Below are positions 16,001-25,289 of a DNA stretch of 64,000 nt, piece after piece. The number at the start of each line of letters is the position of its first letter. Position 1 is the stretch's first letter. Source of the DNA: Vicingus serpentipes (lineage in GTDB: Bacteria; Bacteroidota; Bacteroidia; Flavobacteriales_E; Vicingaceae); contig JAGFIT010000050.1 in assembly GCA_024103385.1 (NCBI GenBank), forward strand, positions 51,758-115,757, in the 5' to 3' direction. The position numbers and the translations under genes are program-made. The notes beneath the pieces were generated by a model. The model was given only the letters and a program-made list of their open reading frames with translations, was not told the origin of the DNA and made no database searches.

Positions 16001-17692
16001 CTAAAAAGCATAAGTCAACCCACCTAATACTCCAAAGCGTTGAGTAGGGTAGTCTTGCCATCTTTCGTACTTCACAGAACCAATGTTATTGAAGTTAATG
16101 AAAGCGGATAATTTTTTTGTGTAGCGGTATTCTACACCAATATTGGCATCAAACACTCCTTTTAATGTTTCTGCAGCATCTGTGATGGTTACCGTATTAT
16201 TTGTAGTAACTATATTATTTATTTTAGCATATTGCTGACCAATGTAAAATAAATCAGCACGAACAATAATTTTATCTCCTAAATCATAAATACTCGATAA
16301 AGCAATTTTAAAATCAGGACGATGCCATGCTTTAATTTCATTTTTAGGTGTGTATCCATAATAATTTCCGCTCAATAAAATTTTCCATTTTTCTAATTTA
16401 TGGTAGGTCAATTCACCATCCAATTGTATTAAATCTAAGGTGTCGTAAGTCACAATAAATTTGTTTTGAATGTTAGTGATGTCTTTGATGTATAATGGTA
16501 AACCTTCTAGTTTTTGTTTACTAAAACTGGTATTGAAACTCAAGTTAGAGGTTAAGCTTCCTCTAATTCCAGCATATACATCGTATTTTTTATTGGTGTT
16601 TACTACTCCTATTTCATTGGTATTGATAAAAGGGTTTTCCATAAAGAACTTGTTCAAGCTATTGGCTTGCATTCCTCCTCTAATACCAACATAAGGAATA
16701 ACAATGTTGTCAGCAATGTTGTATTTGAATTCGGCTTGGGGGTAAAAATGGAAATTGGTTTCTTCCTGTGAATTCACAAACAATCCTAATCCAATTTGGA
16801 AGGCCCATTTTTTAGCTATGGTGCTGATGTGAGGTTTTAAACCTACTAACAAATTATTTTTTAAATCGAGCAAGTTGTTTAACCCATTGTAATTGGCTTC
16901 TACACCAATTTCATATAATTCTCTTTTATGGTACTTACTCAAGTTACCATCTAAGGCAAAGTGGTTCTCACTAACATCGTATACATCGTTAATATGATGA
17001 TAATTTATGTCAAAATTGTAATCAAATTGATTGGTATCCGTATAGTTTCGGGTTAAGCTGGCAACAGCGCTTAGTTTATTTAAGCCTTGTTTAATAGCAT
17101 CTGGATTGGTAATGATGGTATTGTTTTCTGGAGGAAATCCATAATAATGCACTACATGTCTATCAAAATTAACTTTGCTGTACAAAGAAAATTCTTTTAA
17201 AATTCGTTTGCCAAAAAGTCCTAAATGGTTGTCAGAAAATCCGCTATAATCGTTCCCTGTTATACCAGAAGAAGAAAAATGATTGCCTGTAAAACCATAA
17301 TTAAAGGTTTTAGAACGTGTTGCATTGTAATAGATGTCTATTAAAGGTGTAGTATTGGTTCCAAAACCTACTTTAGCGTAACCACGATACAATTTCACCA
17401 ACGGTTCTCCTTTAATTTTTGCAGGACTAATGGGGTTGACTGTAAAATCAACAGGAACTTGTTTGTCGATAAAGGTATACTTTAGATTAGGAGTTATTTT
17501 TCCAGTATCGTCTATAGAAGGATTATCTTTTATTTTAAAAGCATCTTTTAAGAAGGGTTGATAAGCTTCAATGGTGATAATGGTCGTAGAATCAACTTTT
17601 GATCCAGATTGTGCATGGATATTACTAAATGCACAAATACTTGCTGTTAAAAGAATAGATCGTATGTAAGACAGGTTATTACTCTTTTTCAT
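16001..17692 (-). CDS. outer-membrane beta-barrel protein
   Basis: ATG at 17692 (MKKSNNLSYIRSILLTASICAFSNIHAQ) gives a signal peptide of about 28 residues and 563 in total. A longer TTG-started frame would reach 17764 but begins with an implausible lysine string. The rest alternates hydrophobic and polar residues in many short strands, with aromatic girdles, and ends GGLTYAF with the terminal Phe of outer-membrane barrels. No plug or CarboxypepD domain is present, so it is not a standard TonB receptor. The start lies 14 bp inside the end of the TPR gene, so the two are translationally linked and probably act together. Substrate unknown. Confidence 0.8.
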   Translation of the reverse strand: MKKSNNLSYIRSILLTASICAFSNIHAQSGSKVDSTTIITIEAYQPFLKDAFKIKDNPSIDDTGKITPNLKYTFIDKQVPVDFTVNPISPAKIKGEPLVKLYRGYAKVGFGTNTTPLIDIYYNATRSKTFNYGFTGNHFSSSGITGNDYSGFSDNHLGLFGKRILKEFSLYSKVNFDRHVVHYYGFPPENNTIITNPDAIKQGLNKLSAVASLTRNYTDTNQFDYNFDINYHHINDVYDVSENHFALDGNLSKYHKRELYEIGVEANYNGLNNLLDLKNNLLVGLKPHISTIAKKWAFQIGLGLFVNSQEETNFHFYPQAEFKYNIADNIVIPYVGIRGGMQANSLNKFFMENPFINTNEIGVVNTNKKYDVYAGIRGSLTSNLSFNTSFSKQKLEGLPLYIKDITNIQNKFIVTYDTLDLIQLDGELTYHKLEKWKILLSGNYYGYTPKNEIKAWHRPDFKIALSSIYDLGDKIIVRADLFYIGQQYAKINNIVTTNNTVTITDAAETLKGVFDANIGVEYRYTKKLSAFINFNNIGSVKYERWQDYPTQRFGVLGGLTYAF

Positions 17693-20600
17693 CTTGTTCT
17701 TTTTCAAATTGATTGTTCGGTTGTGGTAGTTCCTCCTCAATAATTTCTTCTTTTTCTTCTTCAAATAATTTCTCCAAATCGGTGTCGTTCATTAAGTTGA
17801 GGTCAATATCATCCTTCACTTCAGTAGGTTTAGCATTGGCTTCTGCTTGCTCAATAATTTTTAGTTTTTCAGAAGCAGTGTTTACTAATTCAGGAAATTT
17901 AGAATTATTAATTACGTTTTGCAAGGTTACTTTAGCTTGGAAAAAGTCTTCTTTAGCTACATAATTATCAGCCAATAAAACTAATCCTTTACCAATCCAG
18001 TAACCATATGAAGGGAATTTTTTGATTAAGCTAAATACTTCTGTTTCACAATTATCATGTTCACCTCTCAAGTAAAGAATGTAGGCAATGTTGTATTTTG
18101 CTTCAGCACCATATTTATTAGCTGAAGTAGAAGCAGTAGTAAACTCTTTTAAAGCTAAATTGTAATCATCCTGATCTAGCATTGCTTTGGCATAGATTAA
18201 ATGTGCCTCAGTAATTAATAACGCATCATCAATGTCTTTATTAATAATTAATTCAGCATACTTAACAGTAGCTTCGTAATTTTTGATTTGAAAATTTAAA
18301 CGCATTTGAGCCACTTGCGCTTTAAATACATTTTCTTGAATGTCTGCCAAGTATTCTAATTTGTTGTAGTTGGCTATTGCTGTTTCTATATTACCTAATT
18401 CAGTATTGATTAATGCTGATTTTAGTAAAGCAGTTTCTGTAAATTTATTTTTAGGTTGATTCAATACATATTCATAATCAATCAATGCTTCGTTAATAAA
18501 TTGAGACCTGTTTTCACAATCTGCTTTGTAATAATGGGCATTGAGTAGATAAGTTCCTTTAGGGTATTTTTCAATGTATTTGGTTAAATCGTTTACCGCT
18601 TTTTTACAATCACCACTCATGTAGCTATTTTCTGCTACTTCATAGTAATCAGCATCCATTACCATTAAAGAAGAGTCTGCTCCACCAATACTGGTTAAGT
18701 ATTCCTCATACGGAGCTAGTTGACCTTTATCAATGTATATTTTTTTGATTTTATCTAATGATTCGGTAGCCTCTTCTGTTTTAGGATAATCTTTGACCAC
18801 TCGCTTAAAAGCCACTAAAGCCTTTTTATCTTCTTTTTTGTTGTAGTAAATTAACCCTTTTTTTACTAGTGCTTGACTTAAATAAGGGCTGTTAGGGTGT
18901 TCGTTAATCAACAACATAAAATTAGCCAAAGCTTCCTCATTTTTCTTTAAAATGAGCTGTGTTTTTCCTAATTGGAAAATAGCGTCATCCAATAAGTGTG
19001 ATTTTTTCTTGCGGTTAATTAAGGTGTTCAAAAGACTGACTTTATCGGCATAATTTCCAATGACTCCATTTACAATGGCGCTTTGGTATAAAGAGTAATC
19101 TACTTTATCTACGCCTAGCATAGCTGCTTTATCATAATACTCAATGGCTGCTTGGTATTCTTTATTGATGAAAAAACAATCTCCAATTCTATTTAAGGCA
19201 TCGTTCTTTATTTTAGTCTCTTCGGCTTTTGCATTTTGTACATATTTTCTAAACCAAGGATTGGCATTTTGGTATTCCTTTAATTTGAAGTAACCGTAAC
19301 CAATATTGTAATGCGCTTTATTGAGTTGATTAGAAGCCAATGCAGCTGGCTCAAAAATGTACTTTTTATATTCGTTAATTGAAGCTACATAATTTTCTAA
19401 TCGGTAATTGGCTTCAGCTCTCCAATACATGTTGTCTGCTTTTACCTCTTTATTGATGAGGTATTTGTCAGATTTGTTAAAATTCAAAATGGCTTCTTCA
19501 TATTTTCTATTGTTAAACAATTCGATGCCTCGGTATAAGGCAATTTTTTGATAAGCCTCTTGTAATTGTAAATCTAACTTTTTGATGTTTTCCAATGATT
19601 GGAGTGCCGCTTCGTAGTTTTTAGTAGTAAAGTAAACCGTTACTAAAAAGGTATAAGCATTGGTTAATTTTTCTGATTTTGGATAGGTGTTAATGAACTC
19701 TTCAAAAGCTTTGATGGCATCGTTATAAGGATGATAAGAAAGCTCATAAGCTATTTTTGCATAACTAAATAGGGCATCTTCTTTAATTTGAGGGTCAAAA
19801 TCCATTTGTGAAGCCCAATAGAAAGAACTACGTGCATATTTTTTTTCGTTGGTTTTTAAGTAACACTCTGCTAAATGATAATGGGCAGTTTGTGTTAAGC
19901 TGTCGGGCTGATTAATGGCTTTTTTTAACCAATGGATGGCTGCTTGGCAACTGTCACTTTTATAATACGCATAGCCCAATTGGTATTTATCAGCACGAGT
20001 AGCTTCGTAAGCTTTTTCTTTTTGAAAACGGGCTAAATAAGGAATGGCTTTGGTGTATTGTTTGGTGTTGTAATACGCTTCACCCAATAAACGGGAAATT
20101 TCCGCAGCACGTTTAGGTATGGCGTTTTCCAATAAAGGAGGAGCATAAGTAATAATTTCATCATATTTCTTTTGCAGGTAATAAATTTGAATAATGTAAT
20201 AAGGTACAATAGGAGAAAACTTCTCGCTGCTTTCTAATGCTTTAAAAGTGAGTAGGGCAGACTCATAGTTTTTTTGTTCGTAAGCAATGTGCGCATAATA
20301 ATAACGTGCCGGTTCGGTGTACTTGGTGTCCACATCTTTAATTTCAAAAAAGGCTTTAGAGGCTTTTTCATAATCATCCTCCATAAAATAGGCGTAGCCC
20401 GATTTAAAATGGTATTCTGCTAATTCTTCATTGGTTAAGTCGTACACATCAATTTTAGCAAACCAAACAATGGCCTCATCGTATTTCTTTTTTCGGAACT
20501 GGTACCTCCCTAAATGAAAATAAGCCAATTTTACTTTTGGGCTTTCAGGATAAGCATTGATGAATTCAATCAGTAAATTTTCTGCATCGTTGTTAAACAA

Positions 20601-20855
20601 CTCTAAACCACAAAGGGCATGGTAATATTGAGCATTAACAGCAACTTCTGATTTTTTATCGGTGATATTGTTTAGGGTGGTTAAGAATTTTTCCTGAGCA
20701 GCGCTAAATTTTTCTTTGTCGTATAACTCTAAAGCGGTGTTATAATCTTTATTGGAATGGGTGTAGATGGTTGTTTTTTGCGCCAAGGTACTGCTTGCGA
20801 ATCCAACCAACACGGCTACTAGTACTATGTATTTATTCCAATTCACGCGTTTCAT
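17679..20855 (-). CDS. large periplasmic TPR protein
   Basis: 1058 residues with a signal peptide (MKRVNWNKYIVLVAVLVGFASSTLAQ). From about 33 to 1010 it is a continuous array of tetratricopeptide-like pairs of helices with the recurring YYNKKxYxxAIxxF pattern (for example YDEAIVWFAKIDVYD, YEEAILNFNKSDKYL, YQAAIEYYDKAAMLG). The last 45 residues are very acidic (EEEKEEIIEEELPQ). It is probably a scaffold in the periplasm paired with the overlapping outer-membrane barrel. Related proteins are common in flavobacteria; some long TPR proteins serve gliding or type IX secretion, but nothing here ties this one to them. Confidence 0.8.
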   Translation of the reverse strand: MKRVNWNKYIVLVAVLVGFASSTLAQKTTIYTHSNKDYNTALELYDKEKFSAAQEKFLTTLNNITDKKSEVAVNAQYYHALCGLELFNNDAENLLIEFINAYPESPKVKLAYFHLGRYQFRKKKYDEAIVWFAKIDVYDLTNEELAEYHFKSGYAYFMEDDYEKASKAFFEIKDVDTKYTEPARYYYAHIAYEQKNYESALLTFKALESSEKFSPIVPYYIIQIYYLQKKYDEIITYAPPLLENAIPKRAAEISRLLGEAYYNTKQYTKAIPYLARFQKEKAYEATRADKYQLGYAYYKSDSCQAAIHWLKKAINQPDSLTQTAHYHLAECYLKTNEKKYARSSFYWASQMDFDPQIKEDALFSYAKIAYELSYHPYNDAIKAFEEFINTYPKSEKLTNAYTFLVTVYFTTKNYEAALQSLENIKKLDLQLQEAYQKIALYRGIELFNNRKYEEAILNFNKSDKYLINKEVKADNMYWRAEANYRLENYVASINEYKKYIFEPAALASNQLNKAHYNIGYGYFKLKEYQNANPWFRKYVQNAKAEETKIKNDALNRIGDCFFINKEYQAAIEYYDKAAMLGVDKVDYSLYQSAIVNGVIGNYADKVSLLNTLINRKKKSHLLDDAIFQLGKTQLILKKNEEALANFMLLINEHPNSPYLSQALVKKGLIYYNKKEDKKALVAFKRVVKDYPKTEEATESLDKIKKIYIDKGQLAPYEEYLTSIGGADSSLMVMDADYYEVAENSYMSGDCKKAVNDLTKYIEKYPKGTYLLNAHYYKADCENRSQFINEALIDYEYVLNQPKNKFTETALLKSALINTELGNIETAIANYNKLEYLADIQENVFKAQVAQMRLNFQIKNYEATVKYAELIINKDIDDALLITEAHLIYAKAMLDQDDYNLALKEFTTASTSANKYGAEAKYNIAYILYLRGEHDNCETEVFSLIKKFPSYGYWIGKGLVLLADNYVAKEDFFQAKVTLQNVINNSKFPELVNTASEKLKIIEQAEANAKPTEVKDDIDLNLMNDTDLEKLFEEEKEEIIEEELPQPNNQFEKEQDEKE

Positions 20856-21002
20856 ATTTGATGGTTAAAATTATAAAGGATAAGGACTGTTGTAGTTAAA
20901 TCAGTACTAAGTTTTCAACGAGGAAATGTTTACATTATTTTAGTGAAACGCTATTTGAAGGATTCGGCTGAAAGCTGAAGAACTTAAAATAGACAGTTGA
21001 AC

Positions 21003-21028
21003 TAATCCCGCATTTTTAGTGCGGAATC
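21003..21028. repeat. short REP-like hairpin (CCCGCA..TGCGG)
   Basis: The gap 20856-21133 between the divergent TPR and FtsE genes holds an imperfect palindrome, AATCCCGCA/TGCGGAATC, around TTTTTAG. Only one copy was seen in this window. The rest of the gap shows nothing recognisable beyond a -7 box (TATATTTG, 21102-21109) for the FtsE gene. Confidence 0.4.
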
Positions 21029-21133
21029 TGGTAAGTAGTTTAGGAAGAATTACCTGTTAATAAATCCGTTATACAAAGAAGTTTAGAGTAGAAATAATAA
21101 ATATATTTGTTTACTCAATTAATTCATAATACG

Positions 21134-21871
21134 ATGATAATAGACATATCCGCTGCTCAAATATTCCAAAAACAAAATTTGATTTTACAAGATGTAAACT
21201 TGAAAATAGGAAAGAGCGAGTTTGTCTATTTGATCGGAAAAACGGGTTCAGGTAAAAGTAGTTTGCTCAAAACTTTGTATGGCGATTTGCCTTTAACTGA
21301 AGGAGAAGCTACAGTTTGTGATTTTGATTTAAAAACCATCAAACGCAGTAAAATTCCTTTTTTAAGAAGAAAGTTAGGGATTGTGTTTCAAGATTTTCAG
21401 TTGTTGTCGGACAGAAGTGTAAATGATAATTTAAATTTTGTATTGCAAGCAACAGGTTGGAAAGACAAAACCAAGATGCAAGAGCGCATTAAAGAGGTGT
21501 TAGAAAATGTGGGGTTAGGCGCAAAGGGTTATAAATTTCCACACGAATTATCTGGTGGAGAACAGCAGCGAGTGGTAATTGCAAGGGCATTGTTAAATGA
21601 GCCCGATTTAATTTTGGCGGATGAACCTACCGGAAATTTAGACCCAGAAACTTCAGAAGAAATAATGAAGTTGTTGTTTGATATCAGCAAAAAAGGAAAA
21701 GCCATTTTAATGGCTACCCACGATTTTCATTTGATGGGCAAGTTCAAATCACGTACCATTAAATGTGAAAATGCTACCGTAGTTGAGGTGAATGGTGGAG
21801 TTGAAACACCAATGGTAGCCTCAGTTCCATCTACTGATGAACCTAGCCAAGAAGAGGGTGGGAATTTGTGA
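21134..21871 (+). CDS. ftsE: FtsE-like cell-division ABC ATPase
   Basis: ATPase partner of FtsX, which controls peptidoglycan hydrolases at the septum. ATG at 21134 (MIIDISAAQIFQKQN) is preferred to a TTG 27 bp upstream, because a -7 box (TATATTTG, 21102-21109) covers that TTG. It has 245 residues: Walker A GKTGSGKSSLL, Q-loop FQDFQLL, signature LSGGEQQRVVIARALL, Walker B LILADEPTGNLD and switch His in MATHDFHLM. A 25-residue Ser/Pro/Glu tail follows the core. No ftsX is adjacent, so the naming rests on similarity to flavobacterial FtsE; a lipoprotein-exporter ATPase is the alternative. Confidence 0.82.
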   Translation: MIIDISAAQIFQKQNLILQDVNLKIGKSEFVYLIGKTGSGKSSLLKTLYGDLPLTEGEATVCDFDLKTIKRSKIPFLRRKLGIVFQDFQLLSDRSVNDNLNFVLQATGWKDKTKMQERIKEVLENVGLGAKGYKFPHELSGGEQQRVVIARALLNEPDLILADEPTGNLDPETSEEIMKLLFDISKKGKAILMATHDFHLMGKFKSRTIKCENATVVEVNGGVETPMVASVPSTDEPSQEEGGNL

Positions 21872-21941
21872 TGGGTTTATGTTTGATGTTGTAGCGTTCA
21901 GCAAGGTGCTGTTGTTCTCAGATTTTTATTAAATGCTGGTT

Positions 21942-23798
21942 TTATTTTTGAATTGCTTTTACAATTCTATCTTCCTGAATTAAAACATCCCTCATTAGCA
22001 ATTTATGAGGGAACTGCTTATGTTTTTTAGATTTTTTAAATCCTTCAAGAATCTTTTGCAAAGATGAGGCAGTTAAAAGAGATAAGTTTAATTCACTATC
22101 TAATTCACAGTCAGTGACAAAGTCATTGCTAAATTCTGGAGCAATAATTAAAATCTTAGAAACACGATATCCTTTACTTTCCGCAAGTTTAAAGTACGAG
22201 CCTACTTGTCTAGAAATTGAACTAAATTTATTATATCCACTTTCTTTAACAGTCTTACATTCTACGATAAATAATTCGTTGTTATCAAGATTAAGGAGAA
22301 TATCAATTTTGTCTTTTTTTGTATTGAGTTCTTTCTTTAATTTTTCATCAACATTAAATCCCAGTTGGCTGAAAATATTTTTGGTCAACTCTTCAAATTT
22401 AATTCCTAAATCTGCTTCTTTAATTCTAATTCCATTTTCCTTTAATGAGTTTAAATCTCGGAATCCAATATTCACATAATTTTCAAGATATAGATTTTCA
22501 GAGTCTTTGTAGGCGTCTAAGATATTTTCAATGTCATTTCCCCTTGTTTTTATATCTCTTGCTTTAATAAATGTAACAAGGTCTTTTGGATTTATTAAAT
22601 CTAATATATCCCTAGGTTTGATATTATAATCAAGTAAAAGTTCGCTATTTAAAGCATTTTCTTCTTGAATTTCAAATTCAGCTTTTACTTGTGAGTTTAA
22701 TTTAGGTAATGTTTCGCCTAACTCTGTTAGAAGTTTTTCATAACCATCAACTGAAATTCCAACTTTCTCATCTTTTTCTATGGTTTCAAAATAAGCTAAA
22801 ATATTTTCAATTTTATCTTCAATAGTTGTTCCTTTCAAAGCAGGGGACAAGTTTAAGTTTTTATCCCATAATTCATTAAGGAATTTCTTTTTGTCAGATA
22901 AGTTTGTGCCTTCTTTATAAATGTCATTTGTTAAAACATCAGTAAAAGAAATACCTTCATTTATGATGCTTTTAATTTTTTGTTCAAGGGATAGCTTTCT
23001 ATCTATATTGTAATTTTTACAAATTAAATTAATTTGAGGTTCTCTAAATGAACGTAAAATTCTTCTAAAAAATTTATCGGCAACTTCTTTTCCTCTAATT
23101 TTTCTAAGCACACGTACCATTTCATCAGCGATAAATATTGTACTAGTTTTTTTAGAATAAAAAATAATGCCTAAATTTTTCAGTTCATTAATTACATTGT
23201 CAATTTCAGCCTTTTTTGCTGGTAAAATCAAATAATTAATCAGTTTAACTTCTTCTTGAGATAATCCAAGTTGTTTTGAAAGAGTAAGCAAAATAGATAA
23301 TTCATCATCTGTAATTTTAGCTTCTCTGTTATTTTCTATATCATTATTAAAAGCAGTGTTTACACATGATTTATAAATTTTATAATCTCTTTTTCGACTT
23401 TCTGAAATTTCAGATTTTGGGTCCTCAATATTTTTTTGAAGATCTTTAATTTTAGTATTTATATTTTTAATTTCCGTTTCATATAGTCTTGCAAACCAAT
23501 CTTGTTTCATTAAACAATTTCCATCACGTACAATAATATCAATCAAGATGTCAAGTTGAGAAGATGTATTTACAAACTCCGCTTTTATTAATTGAGAAAA
23601 TTCATCTTCAATTAGGTCGAAGATTTTTGATATAAGAACATTGTCAAGATGCTTAAGCCCTGATTTATCTGTTTCAGAGATTATTTTTTCAATTTCTTTT
23701 GAGTTTTTTGCTCCGTTACTTATGATATTATCAATTATCTTGATAAATGAATTTTTTTCCAATGAATTTAAGTTGTCTAAAATCTTCTCTAGTTTCAT
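21942..23798 (-). CDS. orphan Mrr-like restriction nuclease protein with SAP-like segment
   Basis: 618 residues. The C-terminal ~150 form a complete PD-(D/E)xK nuclease of the Mrr type: Glu in GIKFEEL (about 469), Asp in KIDILLNL (about 499), ECK (513-515) and Gln in SRQVGSYF (about 531), then LLTASSLQKILEGF. Residues 1-460 are helical and charged without a name I can give. A stretch at about 405-432 (LVTFIKARDIKTRGNDIE) resembles a SAP DNA-binding motif. The gene is AT-rich, stands alone between ftsE and lgt, and has its own promoter (23907-23937) and a ~100-nt leader. A single-gene restriction or other DNA-targeting defence protein is likely; no methyltransferase is nearby. Cleavage specificity is unknown. 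Confidence 0.75.
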   Translation of the reverse strand: MKLEKILDNLNSLEKNSFIKIIDNIISNGAKNSKEIEKIISETDKSGLKHLDNVLISKIFDLIEDEFSQLIKAEFVNTSSQLDILIDIIVRDGNCLMKQDWFARLYETEIKNINTKIKDLQKNIEDPKSEISESRKRDYKIYKSCVNTAFNNDIENNREAKITDDELSILLTLSKQLGLSQEEVKLINYLILPAKKAEIDNVINELKNLGIIFYSKKTSTIFIADEMVRVLRKIRGKEVADKFFRRILRSFREPQINLICKNYNIDRKLSLEQKIKSIINEGISFTDVLTNDIYKEGTNLSDKKKFLNELWDKNLNLSPALKGTTIEDKIENILAYFETIEKDEKVGISVDGYEKLLTELGETLPKLNSQVKAEFEIQEENALNSELLLDYNIKPRDILDLINPKDLVTFIKARDIKTRGNDIENILDAYKDSENLYLENYVNIGFRDLNSLKENGIRIKEADLGIKFEELTKNIFSQLGFNVDEKLKKELNTKKDKIDILLNLDNNELFIVECKTVKESGYNKFSSISRQVGSYFKLAESKGYRVSKILIIAPEFSNDFVTDCELDSELNLSLLTASSLQKILEGFKKSKKHKQFPHKLLMRDVLIQEDRIVKAIQK

Positions 23799-23832
23799 TT
23801 ATGTGTATTTATTTTTTTATGTTCAATAACCA

Positions 23833-23858
23833 GATAAAGTTCGTTATTGTTCTTTATC
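23833..23858 (-). promoter_or_regulatory. inverted repeat in the leader of the Mrr-like gene
   Basis: GATAAAG (23833-23839) and CTTTATC (23852-23858) are complementary with a 12-nt loop, between the promoter and the ATG at 23798. It could fold in RNA or bind a regulator. No role is known. Confidence 0.35.
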
Positions 23859-23906
23859 CACAATATAGTTTTTTTTGTGATATGTTTATCCAATCTATTC
23901 ACCCAC

Positions 23907-23937
23907 CAAATCTAATGTTTAAACGAATACAATGCAA
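23907..23937 (-). promoter_or_regulatory. promoter of the Mrr-like nuclease gene
   Basis: Minus strand TAGATTTG (23914-23907) with TTG at 23937-23935, spacing 20 nt. The expected start near 23900 gives a leader of about 100 nt. It lies just outside the 3' end of lgt, so the nuclease gene need not depend on the lgt-mtaB transcript. Confidence 0.6.
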
Positions 23938-23957
23938 TACGTTAAAATACGTATATT

Positions 23958-25115
23958 TTAGAGGGAGGTATTTTGTTGATGCAATTTGTGGCTGTACCAA
24001 ACGCCTGCAATTCCTGCTAAAACCATGAGAACGGCAATAATTTCCGCTTGGGTAGCTTGCATACCCAATATATGGTAATCAGGGTTAATTCTGATTTTTT
24101 CTATTAAAAAGCGTTCTATGCCATTAAAGATGAGGTACACCGAAAACAACATGCCCGGAGCAGTTAATTTTTTACGAATACTCCATAATATACCAAAGAT
24201 GATAAACGCCATTACGGTTTCATAAAACGGGGTAGGCCATGCTCTACCGGTAATGCTTTCTAATCCCATTTGGTGGAACTCCTCTAATAAAACTACTCCG
24301 TTAACATTGCCCGGGTAATCAAACGCCCACATCCATTGGGGTAAAAAACTCAACCAATCGGGCATAGGCGCATCGTTGGGTACTCCCCAGTCACCATCAC
24401 CTGCTAGTTGGCAACCAATTCGTCCAATGCCATAAGCCAACATTAACCCTGGAGCACAAGCATCAATAACATGCGCTAATTTTAATTTCTTGGTGTAGGC
24501 ATAATACACTACAGCCCCACCACCAATAATAAGTCCGCCATAAATGCTCAGCCCAGAACCAGAAAAAATAACGCCTATAGGATCAGCGGCTAAACGCTCT
24601 AAATCTTCAAATGCATCAAAGAGTTTGGCTCCTAAAATACCTCCCACGGCAGCAATAAAAGTCATGGTGCCTACATGTTGGTAAGGATGCATCACTTGTT
24701 CTACTTCTTTGGGTTCAGGTAAACGTTCTTTTTCTGCTTCACGGTATTTTAAGTACACCATTACAGCAGCCAAACCAATACCTCCAATTAAACTTCCTTG
24801 TGTAGACAATACATAACCGGGTAAGTCTTTAATGACTTCGTTGTAGTTTAACGCAATGCCTACTATTTTAAACCCTAAAATAAAACCATAAACACCATTG
24901 CTAATTAAATCGCTAGTGCTGGCTTTTGCGCCTTTAATTACTTTTATAGTGCTGCTTGAAAGTAAGCCATCCGCTTCTTTTCTTTTCATTTCTATTACAA
25001 ACAAGTAGTTGGCTGCAATAAATGCCAATGCCACCATAAATCCAAACATGGGCAATGGAAACGAAAAGGAAAACCCGAATAAATAATTGACTAAATCTGA
25101 GAGGTAAGGAAACAT
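23958..25115 (-). CDS. lgt: prolipoprotein diacylglyceryl transferase
   Basis: Transfers diacylglycerol from phosphatidylglycerol to the lipobox Cys of prelipoproteins in the inner membrane. It has 385 residues, longer than the ~270 of proteobacterial Lgt, as is usual in this phylum, with extra loops around 40-70 and 125-160. Seven or so membrane helices are visible. The signature appears as MLAYGIGRIGCQLAGDGDWG (essential Arg present), and FLIEKIRINP matches the C-terminal motif. It begins 49 bp behind the mtaB tail; the gap holds one AACGTT-type repeat. Confidence 0.9.
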   Translation of the reverse strand: MFPYLSDLVNYLFGFSFSFPLPMFGFMVALAFIAANYLFVIEMKRKEADGLLSSSTIKVIKGAKASTSDLISNGVYGFILGFKIVGIALNYNEVIKDLPGYVLSTQGSLIGGIGLAAVMVYLKYREAEKERLPEPKEVEQVMHPYQHVGTMTFIAAVGGILGAKLFDAFEDLERLAADPIGVIFSGSGLSIYGGLIIGGGAVVYYAYTKKLKLAHVIDACAPGLMLAYGIGRIGCQLAGDGDWGVPNDAPMPDWLSFLPQWMWAFDYPGNVNGVVLLEEFHQMGLESITGRAWPTPFYETVMAFIIFGILWSIRKKLTAPGMLFSVYLIFNGIERFLIEKIRINPDYHILGMQATQAEIIAVLMVLAGIAGVWYSHKLHQQNTSL

Positions 25116-25120
25116 TATGA

Positions 25121-25160
25121 GTTGAAAGTTTTAACGTTTAAAAGTTGAGCGTTTAATTAA
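25121..25160. repeat. AACGTT-family intergenic repeat (mtaB-lgt gap)
   Basis: The stretch AGTTTTAACGTTTAAAAG with a following GAGCGTTTAATTAA resembles the repeats between suf genes (53350, 56841, 57261), although shorter and more diverged. It fills nearly all of the gap. Confidence 0.4.
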
Positions 25161-25162
25161 TT

Positions 25163-25289
25163 TGTCATACTGGCCTCTTCGAGTTTCTCAGAGTAAACTC
25201 CGTAGAAGTATCTTTTGACTTCAAAGATTCCTCTGTTTCTTCCGATGATTCCCGATAGCTATCGGGATCGGAATCCAATCGGAATGACA
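25163..25289. repeat. TGTCAT-bounded element forming the end of mtaB
   Basis: A 127-bp segment bounded by TGTCAT (25163-25168) and ATGACA (25284-25289), containing a perfect 18-bp palindrome TCCCGATAGCTATCGGGA (25250-25267). Its ends match those of the palindrome after valS (42252-42302, TGTCATTC..). It encodes the last ~40 residues of MtaB and supplies the stop codon. Confidence 0.65.
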
